Shown: positions 1-10,350 of the stretch, one piece after another | Position numbering within the stretch: the stretch's first letter is position 1 | Layout: each line of letters begins with the position of its first letter | Source: Tritrichomonas musculus | Lineage: Eukaryota; Parabasalia; Tritrichomonadida; Tritrichomonadidae | Reading direction: 5' to 3' | Assembly (NCBI GenBank): GCA_039105265.1 | Contig: JAPFFF010000035.1 | Span: 248,001 to 312,000, forward strand | Length of the DNA: 64,000 nucleotides | Made by a program: the position numbers and the translations under genes | The notes under the pieces: generated by a model | Databases searched by the model: none | What the model was told of the DNA's origin: nothing | What the model saw: only the letters and a program-made list of their open reading frames with translations

Positions 1-119
1 TATTGAAAGATGTGATTTAGAATAGTATTAAAAGATATGATTTTGAATTTCATTGAAAGATAAAATTTTGAATAGCATTGAAAAATATGATTTTGAATTT
101 TATAAAAAATTATGAAAAA

Positions 120-770
120 TATATCCAAGATTGATGTTAAGTTTGTCATTCAATAATAAAAGTTTGATAATATCAATGTTTTCTTTTTCAACTGCCAAAT
201 ATAATGCTGTCTTATAAATTATTATTATTATAATTTCATTCAAAGATATGATTTTAAATTCCATTAAATATATTATTTTGAATTTCATTGAAAGATATAA
301 TTCTGAATAGTATTGAATGATAAGGTTTTAAATTCCATTCAAAAATATGATTTTAAATAGTATTGAAAAATATGATTTTGTATTTTATAAAAAAAAGGAA
401 AATGTATCCGAGATTGATGTCAAGTTTGTTATTCAATAATAAAAGTTTGATAATTTCAATGTTTTCTTTTTCAACTGCCAAGTATAATGCTGTCTTATAA
501 ATTATTATTATATCAAAACTTCATTGAAAGATATGATTTTGAATTTCATCGAAAGATATAATTCTGAATCATATTGAATGATATGATTTTAAATTCCATT
601 CAAAAATATGATTTTGAATAGCATTGAAAGAAATGATTTTGTATTTTATAAAAAATAAAGGAAAATGTGTCCGAGATTGATGTCAAGTTTGTCATTCAAT
701 AATAAAAGCTTGATAATTTCAATGTTTTCTTTTTCAACTGCCAAATATAATGCTGTCTTATAAAATATTA
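120..770 (-). pseudogene. three degenerate tandem ankyrin-repeat units
   Basis: Read on the minus strand, three near-identical segments (about 120-230, 405-515 and 660-770) each encode one ankyrin-type helix pair of the form TALYLAVEKENI(D/E)IIKLLL. They are joined by AT-rich spacers built from repeats of an 'aaagatatgattttgaa' word. A shared landmark recurs at 191, 474 and 737, giving spacings of 283 and 263 bp. No frame stays open through more than one unit. They lie just downstream of the DUF3447-type gene at 853-2013, so they probably represent its lost C-terminal ankyrin region or that of a neighbouring paralogue. The similarity is direct; the link to that gene is inference. Confidence 0.6.
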
Positions 771-852
771 TTATATCAAAATTCCATTCAAAGATATGAT
801 TTTGAATTTCATTGAAAGATACCAATTTGAATTGAATTGAAAATTATTATTA

Positions 853-2013
853 CTACATTATTGAATAATCTTTCAATTGAAATTTTATTAAAAGAATATC
901 GAAGATTCCTTTTTTGTTTACATCTATTTCGTTGTCTTTCAAAAGGATATCAACAAGAGCATAATGATCAAATTTGCACAAGTTGCATAATTGAGATTCA
1001 CTAATGAACTCTTTTTTCAAAAAGTGGAAATTATAATATTTGAGACATCGATTGAATGTATCCTGTGAATCTTCTACATAACTTTGTAAAAAGTTGTTTA
1101 TGAAGTAATTTGCAATGTCGTTGTGGTGGCATTTGATTGATTCATAAAAGATTTGTTTGCATGAATTATCATCTAATTCAACATTATTGTCCTCAAGAAA
1201 ATGAATTATTTCTGCATTTTGACCATGAATGGCAAAAGGCCACAACGATGATGTTAATTCAACACCTTCAAGTCTCAAGTAGTTAAATATTTGAATTGAG
1301 CCAAAAAATACAGCATATTCAATCAATGAAAATCCACCATCTTTTTTAAGTAAAAATAAATTTGTTTCATAAATTGATGGTTGAATCTTGGCATTAAGTG
1401 AAACATTATTTCGAGTAATGAATGCAAGAAATTCCGCAATCATGTCATTTCGAATCAACTCACAAATTTGGCTGTCATTTTCACCTTCCTTTCGTTTTTT
1501 ATGAAAATTATTGGGCAATTCTTTCTTTATCTCTTTAACCCATCCATTTTTCTTTGGAAACCATTTTTCATTGATAAATGGTTGAATTTCTGGTTGAAAA
1601 TACTGTGGATATTTGTCTTTAATGTATTTTTTAGTTGTTGTAATTTTCCTAATAATATATTCATTAAAAACAATTATTTGTTGTTCAATGAGAAATAAAA
1701 GAATCTTTTTGTTCCTCTTAAAAATATTGAATATTTCTGAATTTGGGATGTATTTTTTGATGTCTTCCTCGAAAATTAGTAAAATTTTTTCGATTTTGCT
1801 GAAAAAGTCGTGAGAACGGTGGTGGTTATTTCCTATTTTGGCAATCAAATGCAGCAGTGACAAAAGTTCATACAAATAATCTTTTATATTTATATCATAA
1901 AATTTACTTTCAAGAATTATAAAATTTTCATCGGCTCTGTCTCCTCCTTCAAGAAAATTCAGAATATTTTCTTGAATATCTTTCATCGCGTCCAAGTATT
2001 CCTGAGAATTCAT
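853..2013 (-). CDS. DUF3447/ankyrin-type protein, 386 aa
   Basis: A single intronless frame from an ATG at 2011-2013. Residues about 1-170 are a helical N-terminal part with the NNHHR motif. Residues about 171-235 hold the RKEGENDSQICELIRND stretch and residues about 240-315 a degenerate ankyrin-like block (AVFFGSIQIFNYL, AIHGQNAEIIHFLE, SIKCHHNDIANYF). This block matches what is known of DUF3447-type proteins expanded in Trichomonas and Tritrichomonas. The HHND motif and overall order are shared with the paralogue at 6165-7364. The protein ends after one further ankyrin-like segment, and remnants of more repeats lie downstream. No signal peptide or membrane segment is seen. A scaffold or protein-binding role is inferred from ankyrin folds only; partners are unknown. 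Confidence 0.8.
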   Translation of the reverse strand: MNSQEYLDAMKDIQENILNFLEGGDRADENFIILESKFYDINIKDYLYELLSLLHLIAKIGNNHHRSHDFFSKIEKILLIFEEDIKKYIPNSEIFNIFKRNKKILLFLIEQQIIVFNEYIIRKITTTKKYIKDKYPQYFQPEIQPFINEKWFPKKNGWVKEIKKELPNNFHKKRKEGENDSQICELIRNDMIAEFLAFITRNNVSLNAKIQPSIYETNLFLLKKDGGFSLIEYAVFFGSIQIFNYLRLEGVELTSSLWPFAIHGQNAEIIHFLEDNNVELDDNSCKQIFYESIKCHHNDIANYFINNFLQSYVEDSQDTFNRCLKYYNFHFLKKEFISESQLCNLCKFDHYALVDILLKDNEIDVNKKGIFDILLIKFQLKDYSIM

Positions 2014-2122
2014 TATTATTAAATTGGATTTTGAACTTTTTCAATAAATAAACTATTCAAAATTTATTAATAACTTTTATTATGAATATTATTTAGAAAA
2101 AATCATCAGAACATATAAGATA

Positions 2123-2326
2123 TTATCTAAAATATCCAAAAAAAGATTCTCCGTAGGATAGTTGCTCTAATTTATCAGCGAGGGCATTAACAATGTGGAA
2201 TAAAATTTCAAAAAGATTCAATATAGAAATACTACTGGAGGCTCCTTCCAATATTGACTTGTATATATGTTTATTTTGGTCTAGTATCGCTTGTAATTGA
2301 AGATATTGACCCAGAACCGAGTTCAT
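2123..2326 (-). CDS. small hypothetical ORF, 67 aa
   Basis: An ATG-started frame encoding a mostly helical, leucine- and isoleucine-rich peptide without a recognised domain. It lies between two minus-strand genes, 109 bp upstream of the 853-2013 gene and 282 bp downstream of the 2609-3541 gene. Its amino-acid composition is less biased to Lys/Asn/Ile than random AT-rich frames here, which is weak support for coding. It could instead be a remnant of a larger gene. Confidence 0.3.
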   Translation of the reverse strand: MNSVLGQYLQLQAILDQNKHIYKSILEGASSSISILNLFEILFHIVNALADKLEQLSYGESFFGYFR

Positions 2327-2608
2327 CAGTTAATTACATTACAGATAACATTCAAAGTGAAAATAAATGAAAAAATTAATTTCAAAAACGTTGAATTTAT
2401 GAAATCAAAAAAGAACTTTCGAAAATTGATGAATTTCTGGCCTAGAAAAAAAATATATAAAATTAATTCTATTTAACCTTAAAAAAGTTATGAAAATTCA
2501 AAATACAATTAAAAATTAAGGTTTTAAAAATGATGTTTACCTAGATAACAAACCATTTAGTTGGTATCGCTCCAAATTATTTATTCAAGATATATTTGAT
2601 GATTCAAT

Positions 2609-3541
2609 TTAGAAAGAATTTTCTTTCTTCTTCAAGAATAGTTTATTCATTTTATAAAACAGCAAGTAAATGGTGTCAATGCTGTCTAAAAACTTTTCTT
2701 TTGATTTAAACACTTGAATTTTATTCTGGCTAACTTTTGTACCAAAATAACGTAATTTCGTCTTTTGATTGAACATAAGAAGAACTGGAACATCATTTTT
2801 AGATCCAAGAATGAATGATATTTTATATATACAGTTGCATTTTTCTGAAAATTCCTGGTCGAATTTCTTTTGACAATCTTCATTTTTCCATTTACGAAGT
2901 CTAGAAATGAAACTTAATTGATATTCTTCCAAATGAACATGTTTTTTACGTAAAACTTCAAATGGAAAATCTAAATTTGAAGATATTCCTCTTGAATAAA
3001 TTATTTTTGGAGCTCCTGTAGAGCTGTTTTTTTCATTTTCTAATATTTGGGTGATTTTCTCTCTTTTGTTGTCTTCGTCGTCGTCTAAATTAAAAAATGC
3101 AGCTAGCATAATGTTTGGAATAGAATGTTGATTTTCTTTGAGTATTTCTACAAATTTTGGGGGGTCAGATGCTTGATTAGAAAAAATCTCATTGATCCTT
3201 TTAAATTCTATAGTATTATAATATTCGGATTCAATTTCAAATCCCGACCAATCAAGTAGTTGTTGTCTATAATATTCGGGTTCAATTTCAAATCCCGACC
3301 AATCATCAAGTTGTTGTCTATAAAATGCAGCCATGAATAATTGAAAATAATTGTCACAAGGATATTTTTTGAAAGTATTATAATCAATAATTGTAGAACT
3401 ATTATTTATTTCTTCCTCTTCTTCTTCTTCTCCAAATTCTTCCTCCTCTTCTTCTTCTTCTAAGTATTCTTCATGTTTTAATTCTGATACTTGTAACTTT
3501 TCTATATTTTCATCATCATCTACTTTTGATATTTTTATCAT
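2609..3541 (-). CDS. unrecognised acidic protein, 310 aa
   Basis: Frame from an ATG at 3539-3541. Residues about 27-46 are an almost unbroken Glu run. Next comes an internal tandem duplication (residues about 75-108) in which a 17-19-residue unit containing RQQL(L/D)DWSGFEIE and YY appears twice, visible in the DNA at about 3226-3325. The remainder is mixed helical with a second short acidic patch (LDDDEDN), a short CNC motif in the C-terminal third, and a Lys-rich tail. No known family is recognised. No signal peptide or membrane helix is seen, so a soluble protein is likely. The duplication suggests recent slippage or unequal exchange. Its neighbours are ankyrin and BspA-like genes on the same strand. 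Confidence 0.65.
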   Translation of the reverse strand: MIKISKVDDDENIEKLQVSELKHEEYLEEEEEEEEFGEEEEEEEINNSSTIIDYNTFKKYPCDNYFQLFMAAFYRQQLDDWSGFEIEPEYYRQQLLDWSGFEIESEYYNTIEFKRINEIFSNQASDPPKFVEILKENQHSIPNIMLAAFFNLDDDEDNKREKITQILENEKNSSTGAPKIIYSRGISSNLDFPFEVLRKKHVHLEEYQLSFISRLRKWKNEDCQKKFDQEFSEKCNCIYKISFILGSKNDVPVLLMFNQKTKLRYFGTKVSQNKIQVFKSKEKFLDSIDTIYLLFYKMNKLFLKKKENSF

Positions 3542-4597
3542 GTATTTTAATAAAATGGAGGTGTCAAAAATTTTTGGAATTTTTTTTCAAAATTTTCCTC
3601 TTTTTTCCTAAAAAAACTTCATTCAATATTTCTGTTAATTAACAGAAATATTAAAAAAAAGAATATATCTTTGGATTCATTACATAAATTTCATGATATA
3701 TTTTTTATATATAATTTATTTAAGCAAATTTAAACAAATTTAAATTAATATACATGTAATTATTTAAGGGCGTACGTCCTATTCAATGATCAGAATTTAG
3801 GCTTTTTATTCTGATATCAATTATCAGGTTTGGTACTTTTTTTAACTCAGATAATCGATAATAAAATGCTATCGATTGGAACTTTTAATTGATGAATTCG
3901 ATTATCAAGTATGAAATGTGATACAAAAAAATTATGCTTTTGATATCGAATCTTGATTAATCGAAACTAATACCTGAAAAAAACATTAAAAATAGTATTT
4001 TAATGGCATAAAATAAATATATTCTAACTTATTATGTAAAAGAATCAGCTATTATTAAATTTTATAACGGATATGTGAAGTAATCAGTTAAAAAAGTTTA
4101 CAAAACTTTGATACGTTAAAAAAATTTCAATATTGATAATCGATCTTTTATTTTTATTCATTATTGATATCAGAGAATAAATTTTTGATTTGATATTGAT
4201 ATCAGAAAAATGGATCAATTATCGATATCGAAAATCGAGACTTAACAAGCCTATCAGAATTCAATGAGATTTCTCAAATATTTTAATCTTTTTTGGAGTA
4301 AAAGATATATATATTTTGGAGAAAATAAAATGTCTATTATTTATGGATTGATGATATATTAAAAAAAAAATATTTTTATGCATTATTTTAACATTTTAAT
4401 TCAAAATTATTTTTTGTAAAATTTGATAGATCTAAAAAAATAATTGTTTTTTGATCGTTTAGGACAAATATTATCATTTCTGACCTAAACTTTTTCATAA
4501 TTTGGAAGTATCGAAAGATGTATTCTATGAGTTTATACAATATTGACAAGTTTACAACATATTATATATCTTTTAAAATAAGTGCTTTTTTATTTAT
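3542..4597. other. non-coding AT-rich stretch with GATATC/ATCGAT words
   Basis: No convincing gene. Between about 3780 and 4265 the DNA is dense in short palindromic words (gatatc, atcgat, gataatcga). It begins and ends with similar words in opposite orientation, near 'ttcaatgatcagaattta' and 'cctatcagaattcaatgag'. This may be a decayed inverted-repeat element; the rest is featureless. Confidence 0.4.
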
Positions 4598-6019
4598 TTA
4601 ATATTTTTCAATTTTAGCAGTTGACGGTATGGAAAGATTGCGGTTATAAACAGCTGATGGAATTGTGATTTTTGTTAGTGATATGCAATAATCGAAAGCA
4701 TCTTCTCCAATTTTAGTCACTGAAGACGGAATTGATATTTCTTTTAGTGATTCACATGATCTAAAAGCATTCTTTCCAATTGAAGTCACTGAAGATGGAA
4801 TTGAAATTTCTTGTAGCGCTAAACAATCGCCGAAAGCATTATCGCCAATTTTAGTGACTGATTGTGGAATTTCAATTTTTTCTATTGATGTGCAAGCCAT
4901 GAAGGTAGCGTCATTAATTGAAGTCAAAGAAGAAGGAATTGAGATTTGTTTTAACGACATGCATCCATAGAAAGCACTATTTCCAATTGAAGTTACAGAA
5001 GGAGGAATATTGATTTGTTCTAAAGATCTGCAAGAATGAAAAGTGTGAGATTCAATTGAAGTCATAGAAGAAGGAATTGTGATTTGTTTTAACGAAAAAC
5101 AATTGTGAAAAACATTGGATTCAATTATTGTTACTGATGGTGGAATTGTGATTTGTTCTAATGACTCACAATAAATAAAAGCATATTTTTTAATTGTAGT
5201 CACAGATGATGGAATTACAACTTGCTTTAACGATTTGCAATTTCTGAATGTATCATAATCAATTAAAGTCACAGAAGGTGGAATTGTTACTTGTTCAAGT
5301 GACGAACAATCACAGAAAGCGCAGAATTCAATCGATGTCACAGAAGAAGGAATTGTGATTTGTTTTAATGATGAACATTTGTTGAATGTATATTCCGAAA
5401 TTGAAGTCATAGATGAAGGAATCGTGATTTGTTCTAATGATGAACAACCATCGAAAGAGCCCTTTTCAATTGAAGTTACAGAAGATGGAATTGTGATTTG
5501 TTTTAATGATGTACATTCGTTGAATGAATATTTTTCAATTTTGGTCACTGATGATGGAATTGAGATTTGTTTTAATGATGTACATTCACCAAAAGTACTT
5601 GGACCAATTGATTTTATTGATGATGGAATTGAAAAGTATTCAAGTGATCTGCAACCATATAAAAAGTATTCTCCAAATGTTGTTAGAGAAGAAAGAATCG
5701 ATATTTTTCTTAGTGCTTCACATTCTCTGAAAATGTAGTTTCCAATTGATCTCACTGATGATGGAATTGTGATTTGCTTGAGTGAAAAGCATACATTGAA
5801 AGCATAGTTTCCAATTGAAGTTACAGATGATGGAATTGCTATGTGCTTTAACAATGAGCATCCACTGAAAGCAAAGTTTCCAATTGAAGTTACAGACGAT
5901 GGAATTGCTATGCGCTCTATTTTTTTATTATTTTTGAAAATGTCGTTTGATAATTCATTTTCTTTTGATAACAAAACATAAACAACTTCAAGTTCATTGT
6001 TTTCAATTGCTTTTTTCAA
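4598..6019 (-). CDS. BspA-like leucine-rich-repeat protein, 5'-incomplete
   Basis: Eighteen consecutive 23-residue repeats follow the pattern I-x-I-P-S-S-V-T-S-I-x-x-x-A-F-x-x-C-x-S-L-x-x (residues about 37-455). This is the LRR_5/BspA type (Treponema pallidum-like LRR) that is hugely expanded in trichomonads, where some members are surface proteins. The first ~25 residues (ALKKAIENNELEVVYVLL) read like part of an ankyrin repeat, so the full protein may be an ankyrin-LRR fusion. The open frame begins at a TTG, not an ATG. The nearest upstream ATG (6028-6030) is in another frame and an in-frame stop lies a few codons further up. The gene is therefore 5'-truncated, frameshifted, or has an unseen upstream exon. 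No membrane anchor is visible at the C-terminus. Confidence 0.75.
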   Translation of the reverse strand: MKKAIENNELEVVYVLLSKENELSNDIFKNNKKIERIAIPSSVTSIGNFAFSGCSLLKHIAIPSSVTSIGNYAFNVCFSLKQITIPSSVRSIGNYIFRECEALRKISILSSLTTFGEYFLYGCRSLEYFSIPSSIKSIGPSTFGECTSLKQISIPSSVTKIEKYSFNECTSLKQITIPSSVTSIEKGSFDGCSSLEQITIPSSMTSISEYTFNKCSSLKQITIPSSVTSIEFCAFCDCSSLEQVTIPPSVTLIDYDTFRNCKSLKQVVIPSSVTTIKKYAFIYCESLEQITIPPSVTIIESNVFHNCFSLKQITIPSSMTSIESHTFHSCRSLEQINIPPSVTSIGNSAFYGCMSLKQISIPSSLTSINDATFMACTSIEKIEIPQSVTKIGDNAFGDCLALQEISIPSSVTSIGKNAFRSCESLKEISIPSSVTKIGEDAFDYCISLTKITIPSAVYNRNLSIPSTAKIEKY

Positions 6020-6164
6020 TGCTGATACATAAATAAAAAATCATAAAAGAAACATTATTTTTTAAAGTTGATTAAAATGTCATAAAAAAAAACAAATATA
6101 TTGAAATATCATTAAAATATTAAAATTTTCATAATTGAATTTAAATATATTTTAAATTAAAATT

Positions 6165-7364
6165 TCATCTGAATTGTAATGAAATTATTTCTTGATTAAA
6201 AACATTTGAGTATTGAATTATTTTTAATTCAATTTCTTTTTCTTTGTTTTTCAATAAAAGCTTGACAAGTTGATCATATTTATAATAGCACAAATAAAAG
6301 AAGCCATGATTTTTGACAGTTTCGTTTTTAAAATAAGAATAATTGCGATATTTGATGCAACTTCCGATAATTTTCTCTTCTTGATTTGATTCTATTTCAT
6401 CAATAAGAAGTAAATTATTCTCGATGTAATTAGCGAAATCATTGTGATGGCATTTAATGGATTCGACAAAACATTTCAAATATTTGTTACTAGATGTGTT
6501 TAATTTTGGAGTTTTTGTGAATTCAGGAGGAGAAACATTGTTTGATTCGAGCATATGAAGCAACTCTGCATTATTTGAATGAATGACATAAAGCCATAAC
6601 GATGATGTCATTTCAGCACCTCTCAACATCAAGAATTGAAAAATTTGAATGGACCCATAGAAAGCTGAATATTCAATTAATCTTGTTTCCTTTTGTTTGA
6701 TCAAAAATGAATTCGTCTCAAAAATTGATGGTGTAATTTGGCTCGAAAGTGGATAACTCTTCCTTGTAACATATGAAATGAATTCTTCAACTGAGTCGTT
6801 TCGTATCATTGAGCAAATTATTGATTCATTTTCGCCTTTTTGACGTTTTTCTTCATAATTTTCAAAGGCGGTTGGACATTGGAGTAAAAGTAATTTTTTG
6901 TGGTCTTCCATTTTTGCTGCGCCTAGAAAGTTTTCAAGCTCGGGATAGAAAAAGTAGCAATAACGGTTACCGTTTAATTCAAATTTATTCAATAGAGTTT
7001 CACAAATTGAATCAGTGAGCGTTAGAATGTCAGTTTTCATTAGAAAAAGAAGAAGTAATTTGTTGTCCTCGAAAAGTTGGAATATTTCATCATTTGAAAA
7101 GGTTTGTTTGATTCGATCTTTATAATGTTGAAATATTTGATTGATTTTTCCGAAGAAATTTGGATCCCGGTGATGATTGTCGCTGATATTTTTAATAATT
7201 TGTAAAAAATCTTGCATTTCGTCAAGATTTTCATCAGTTCCTTGCTTATTAAAAAATTGTGATAATATTCCAAAACTTTTTTCATCAATCTTGTCATCTG
7301 AATTTTGAAGCAATTCTAGAATTGCAATGTAAAGATTTTTCTTATCTTCAATATAGTTTTCCAT
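6165..7364 (-). CDS. DUF3447/ankyrin-type protein, 399 aa
   Basis: Frame from an ATG at 7362-7364, with a TCAATA a few bases upstream that loosely resembles the parabasalid initiator. It has the same order as the 853-2013 gene: a helical N-terminal domain with DNHHRDPNFF, a linker EKRQKGENESIICSMIRND, then ankyrin-like segments (AFYGSIQIFQFLMLRGAEMTSS, VIHSNNAELLHMLESNNV, SIKCHHNDFANYIENN). It ends shortly after a last ankyrin-like segment (YYKYDQLVKLLLKNKE). The two genes are clearly paralogues, sharing the HHND motif and closely similar length, and flank the BspA-like gene. This family is expanded in trichomonads; its function is unknown. No signal peptide or membrane segment is seen. Confidence 0.8.
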   Translation of the reverse strand: MENYIEDKKNLYIAILELLQNSDDKIDEKSFGILSQFFNKQGTDENLDEMQDFLQIIKNISDNHHRDPNFFGKINQIFQHYKDRIKQTFSNDEIFQLFEDNKLLLLFLMKTDILTLTDSICETLLNKFELNGNRYCYFFYPELENFLGAAKMEDHKKLLLLQCPTAFENYEEKRQKGENESIICSMIRNDSVEEFISYVTRKSYPLSSQITPSIFETNSFLIKQKETRLIEYSAFYGSIQIFQFLMLRGAEMTSSLWLYVIHSNNAELLHMLESNNVSPPEFTKTPKLNTSSNKYLKCFVESIKCHHNDFANYIENNLLLIDEIESNQEEKIIGSCIKYRNYSYFKNETVKNHGFFYLCYYKYDQLVKLLLKNKEKEIELKIIQYSNVFNQEIISLQFR

Positions 7365-8909
7365 TATTGATAGTAAATATTTTTAGAAAAACTGAAATTC
7401 AATAGATTTTATATAGTGTTCCTAAATAATATTGATAAGAAATGAATTCAATAGTTAATCGTCGTTAACAAAAGTTATTTTATTTTAAAATTTTAATTTA
7501 AAAAGTTAAATTTTTTATCAATATTTTTAAATGTATGGAAACTCGAAAAAAACGAAATAGAAATAACTAGTGGGTTTTAAATCATCATATTTTATAATAT
7601 GTTTTTATATTTAACTTTATATTATTATAATAGCCATAAAATATTATATTTAAATTTTATTGTGAGATATATGCAAAATATATAAATTGAATAAATAAAA
7701 ACTATTAAGTATTCAAAAATACGATTCAAGTAATCCATTATGTAAATCAATAAAAATTTATTATACATTGGAAATATGAATGATTATAAATTATTATATA
7801 TATAATTATTAATTATAATTTAGGTTTCGAAAAATTAAATAAGATATTGGAAATTTAAACTCTGATTTTAATTTCAATAAAATGTTATTAATTTTATTGA
7901 ATGATTACATACAATAATTTGAGAAAATAAAAATCTATCATTAATAATGAGAAATTAAAATATCTCATACAATTATTTATGAATGTTTTATCAAAATATT
8001 TTTATACCTTTGAAATATGGATGAGTTTTTAATTTTGAATGCATTTGGAGATTTATAATTATATATGTATTTATTTGTAAATAATTTTTGTGTTTCATTT
8101 TATGTTTATTTTATCATATTTATATCATATATTTAATATAAATTCTATTTAAGAAATTGTTTTAATAAGATAAAAATAAATAATACAAATTTTATACTCA
8201 CAAAAAATTTGAAGAGCTTTTATGTAAGAATTTGTGCAAACATAAATATCCTAAAATAGAAACATATTCAACCTAATTGGCTCGGTAAAACCTCATTATA
8301 TTTTATATTATAAGGCATATGTTGTTTAGAGCTTGTAATATTATTCCAGTCTTTCCAGAAAATTCTAGATTTTTTGTGAGAACCAAAAAACGTGCTTATT
8401 CAAAAAAATGAAAATTAAAATAAAATAGACGTTTATTTGAGAGGATTTGGTTTTCAAACATTTTTATCTTTTTTTAATGGCTATATCAAGTTTCTTTGCC
8501 TCGATAAAAAACCATTAATTTTATTATATAATAACATATCCGAAAATTATATTAAACGGTTAAGCCAATCTCTCCAGAAAAATCACATTTTTTTTAGTCG
8601 TAAATTTTTTTTATAATATCTTCATAATTAGTGAAATAATAAGTGATATAATATACAAACTAGCATTCAAAAACAATAAAACATATGTTAAGCAAATACA
8701 AATGCACATATATAATGGTATCATGCAGATATTCCATTTTGATGAGAAAAAATTAATTGGTCTATAAAGTTAAATATATATAATACATCATAAGTATGAT
8801 ATGAATAATCAATGTTACCGATCAATATTTACTATATAAAAAGATAAAAATATTTCAAAAAACATTCCATACATTTCGGTAATTGAAAAAGTTGATTTTT
8901 TATTAAAAA
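7365..8909. other. AT-rich intergenic DNA
   Basis: No open frame of convincing composition, RNA gene or repeat array is seen. It consists of homopolymer runs and simple AT-rich sequence. Confidence 0.6.
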
Positions 8910-8911
8910 TA

Positions 8912-9802
8912 GGTGTGGCGATCGGAAGTGAAGTGTCAGAAAAAATGAAAAATCCATAGAATTGGCTGATATTTTGTATTGGGGGATTAAATTGTAATAT
9001 AATATTTATAAAATTATTATTTTTAGAATTCTATGTAGCAATTCCAAGATATGAATCAATATGAAATTCAATTGAAAATAATCGTTTTTTCTTAATAAAA
9101 AATGCAACTATATTATATTTTTCCAACTTATGTAAAGATTCTCGAGTAAACAATATTGAAGAAAAAACATATGACCCCAAAAAAAAAAGTAGCTTCCCTA
9201 AAATAAAATTTTTAGAACATTCAATTTAGAAATGATAATTTGAATTATATGATATAAGTAACTTGTGCTTAAAAAAATAAAATAAATATTTTACAAAGGA
9301 GTAAAAACAAAAGTCAATTCGTTTTTGCCAGTTTTGAATGAATTGGGATAAATAATGGATATATTTTATTCATAATGAATTAAAAAAAAATTGTTTATTC
9401 CTATACTATAGAACATTATAAATTCCTTTCTCCAATTTCTTGATTGATTTATATGAAATGATATAAAAAATAATATTATATTTATTATTTTGTAAGTTTC
9501 AATATTTTTTCTTGATAATTTTAAGCTATTTAAAAATATTCAAATGGTTTAATATGCGAATGGCTTATAAATTTTTTATATAAAGCTTAAAACAAATCAT
9601 ATTTTTTATATAACATGTCTTTAAATTGAATGAAAAAATCATTTATTTTATATCTTAAATTCCGCACATAGAATTTTATTTTTTATTCAAAATATATAAT
9701 CAATATATGATGCAACATTTAATTAATTGGTTGAATTTATGATCTATGGATTTTTTAAGTTTTATTTCAATTTTTTGACACTTCACTTCCGATCGCCACA
9801 CC
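8912..9802. mobile_element. 891-bp TA-flanked MITE-like element
   Basis: A perfect 27-bp inverted repeat begins 'ggtgtggcgatcggaagtga' at 8912 and its reverse complement ends at 9802. The termini are flanked by TA at 8910-8911 and 9803-9804, as expected for a Tc1/mariner/pogo-type target duplication. A second inverted match ('aaaatccatag') follows on both arms. The interior is AT-rich with no credible gene, so it is probably a non-autonomous element moved by a transposase encoded elsewhere. The perfect termini suggest it is fairly young. Confidence 0.75.
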
Positions 9803-9819
9803 TATTATTAAAAATTAAA

Positions 9820-10145
9820 ATTAAAATCTTACTTGATTGCCTTGCACTTCGAGGCATTTTTTCAATTTCTTTGGAAAAGAATCAATCAAAGAATTGTTTG
9901 TTGCTAAACTTAGATTATTCCATACAAAGAATAAAATTTGTGTTCAGGAAACATTTGCCATTTCAGCTCCAGGGATTTCAGGAAACATTATTGCTTTAAC
10001 GCACATGAAATACTTGATTTCATTTGTTAATATTTGTGGTCGGCAGGGTTGTGCTTTTTCTATTCTCCCTTCATCAATCTATTTAGCTACTGCTTTTACG
10101 CAATTTAACGAAATACCTAATGCAAAAACCAATTTCAAAATATGA
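9820..10145 (-). pseudogene. broken helix-turn-helix transposase N-terminus
   Basis: On the minus strand a frame reads LGISLNCVKAVAK, then after a stop IDEGRIEKAQPCRPQILTNEI. This resembles the end of an N-terminal helix-turn-helix followed by the RP-x-I/L-LT-x-E linker seen in Tc1/mariner/IS630-like transposases. A second stop falls further on, and no catalytic domain follows. It abuts the 891-bp MITE, which may have inserted into it. The family call rests on pattern recognition only. Confidence 0.35.
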
Positions 10146-10267
10146 ATATCATGTGTTGTATTCATTATTTTACAAATTACAAAAAGATAGAAGAAAGATA
10201 AGAGTAAATAATGATATTTAAGATTGAGAATTGGACTTTATAAATACCTTGTAATTAGAATGAAATT

Positions 10268-10275
10268 AAAAAAAA
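10268..10275 (-). terminator. RNA polymerase III T-run terminator of tRNA-Glu
   Basis: Eight consecutive T on the transcribed sense strand, four nucleotides past the tRNA 3' end, as typical for Pol III termination. Confidence 0.8.
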
Positions 10276-10279
10276 TTCT

Positions 10280-10350
10280 TCCGACACGGGGAGTCGAACC
10301 CCGATCCCGTGGATGAAAACCACGTATCCTAACCGCTGAACGATGTCGGA
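10280..10350 (-). tRNA. tRNA-Glu (anticodon TTC)
   Basis: The reverse complement folds into a full cloverleaf. The 7-bp acceptor stem TCCGACA/TGTCGGA is perfect, the D arm contains AGCGGTTAGGAT, the anticodon stem CGTGG/CCACG encloses loop TTTTCAT with anticodon TTC, and the T arm is CGGGG-TTCGACT-CCCCG. It is 71 nt without an encoded CCA, as in eukaryotic nuclear tRNAs. The internal A and B boxes (GGTTCGACTCC) give RNA polymerase III promotion. Confidence 0.97.

Noticed and set aside
5355-5738. 127-residue plus-strand frame
   Set aside because: Shadow of the BspA-like repeats on the opposite strand; its periodicity follows the 69-bp LRR unit.
9727-10145. Plus-strand frames of 90-102 residues over the remnant
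   Set aside because: The minus strand gives the helix-turn-helix-like pattern; the plus-strand frames are shadows.
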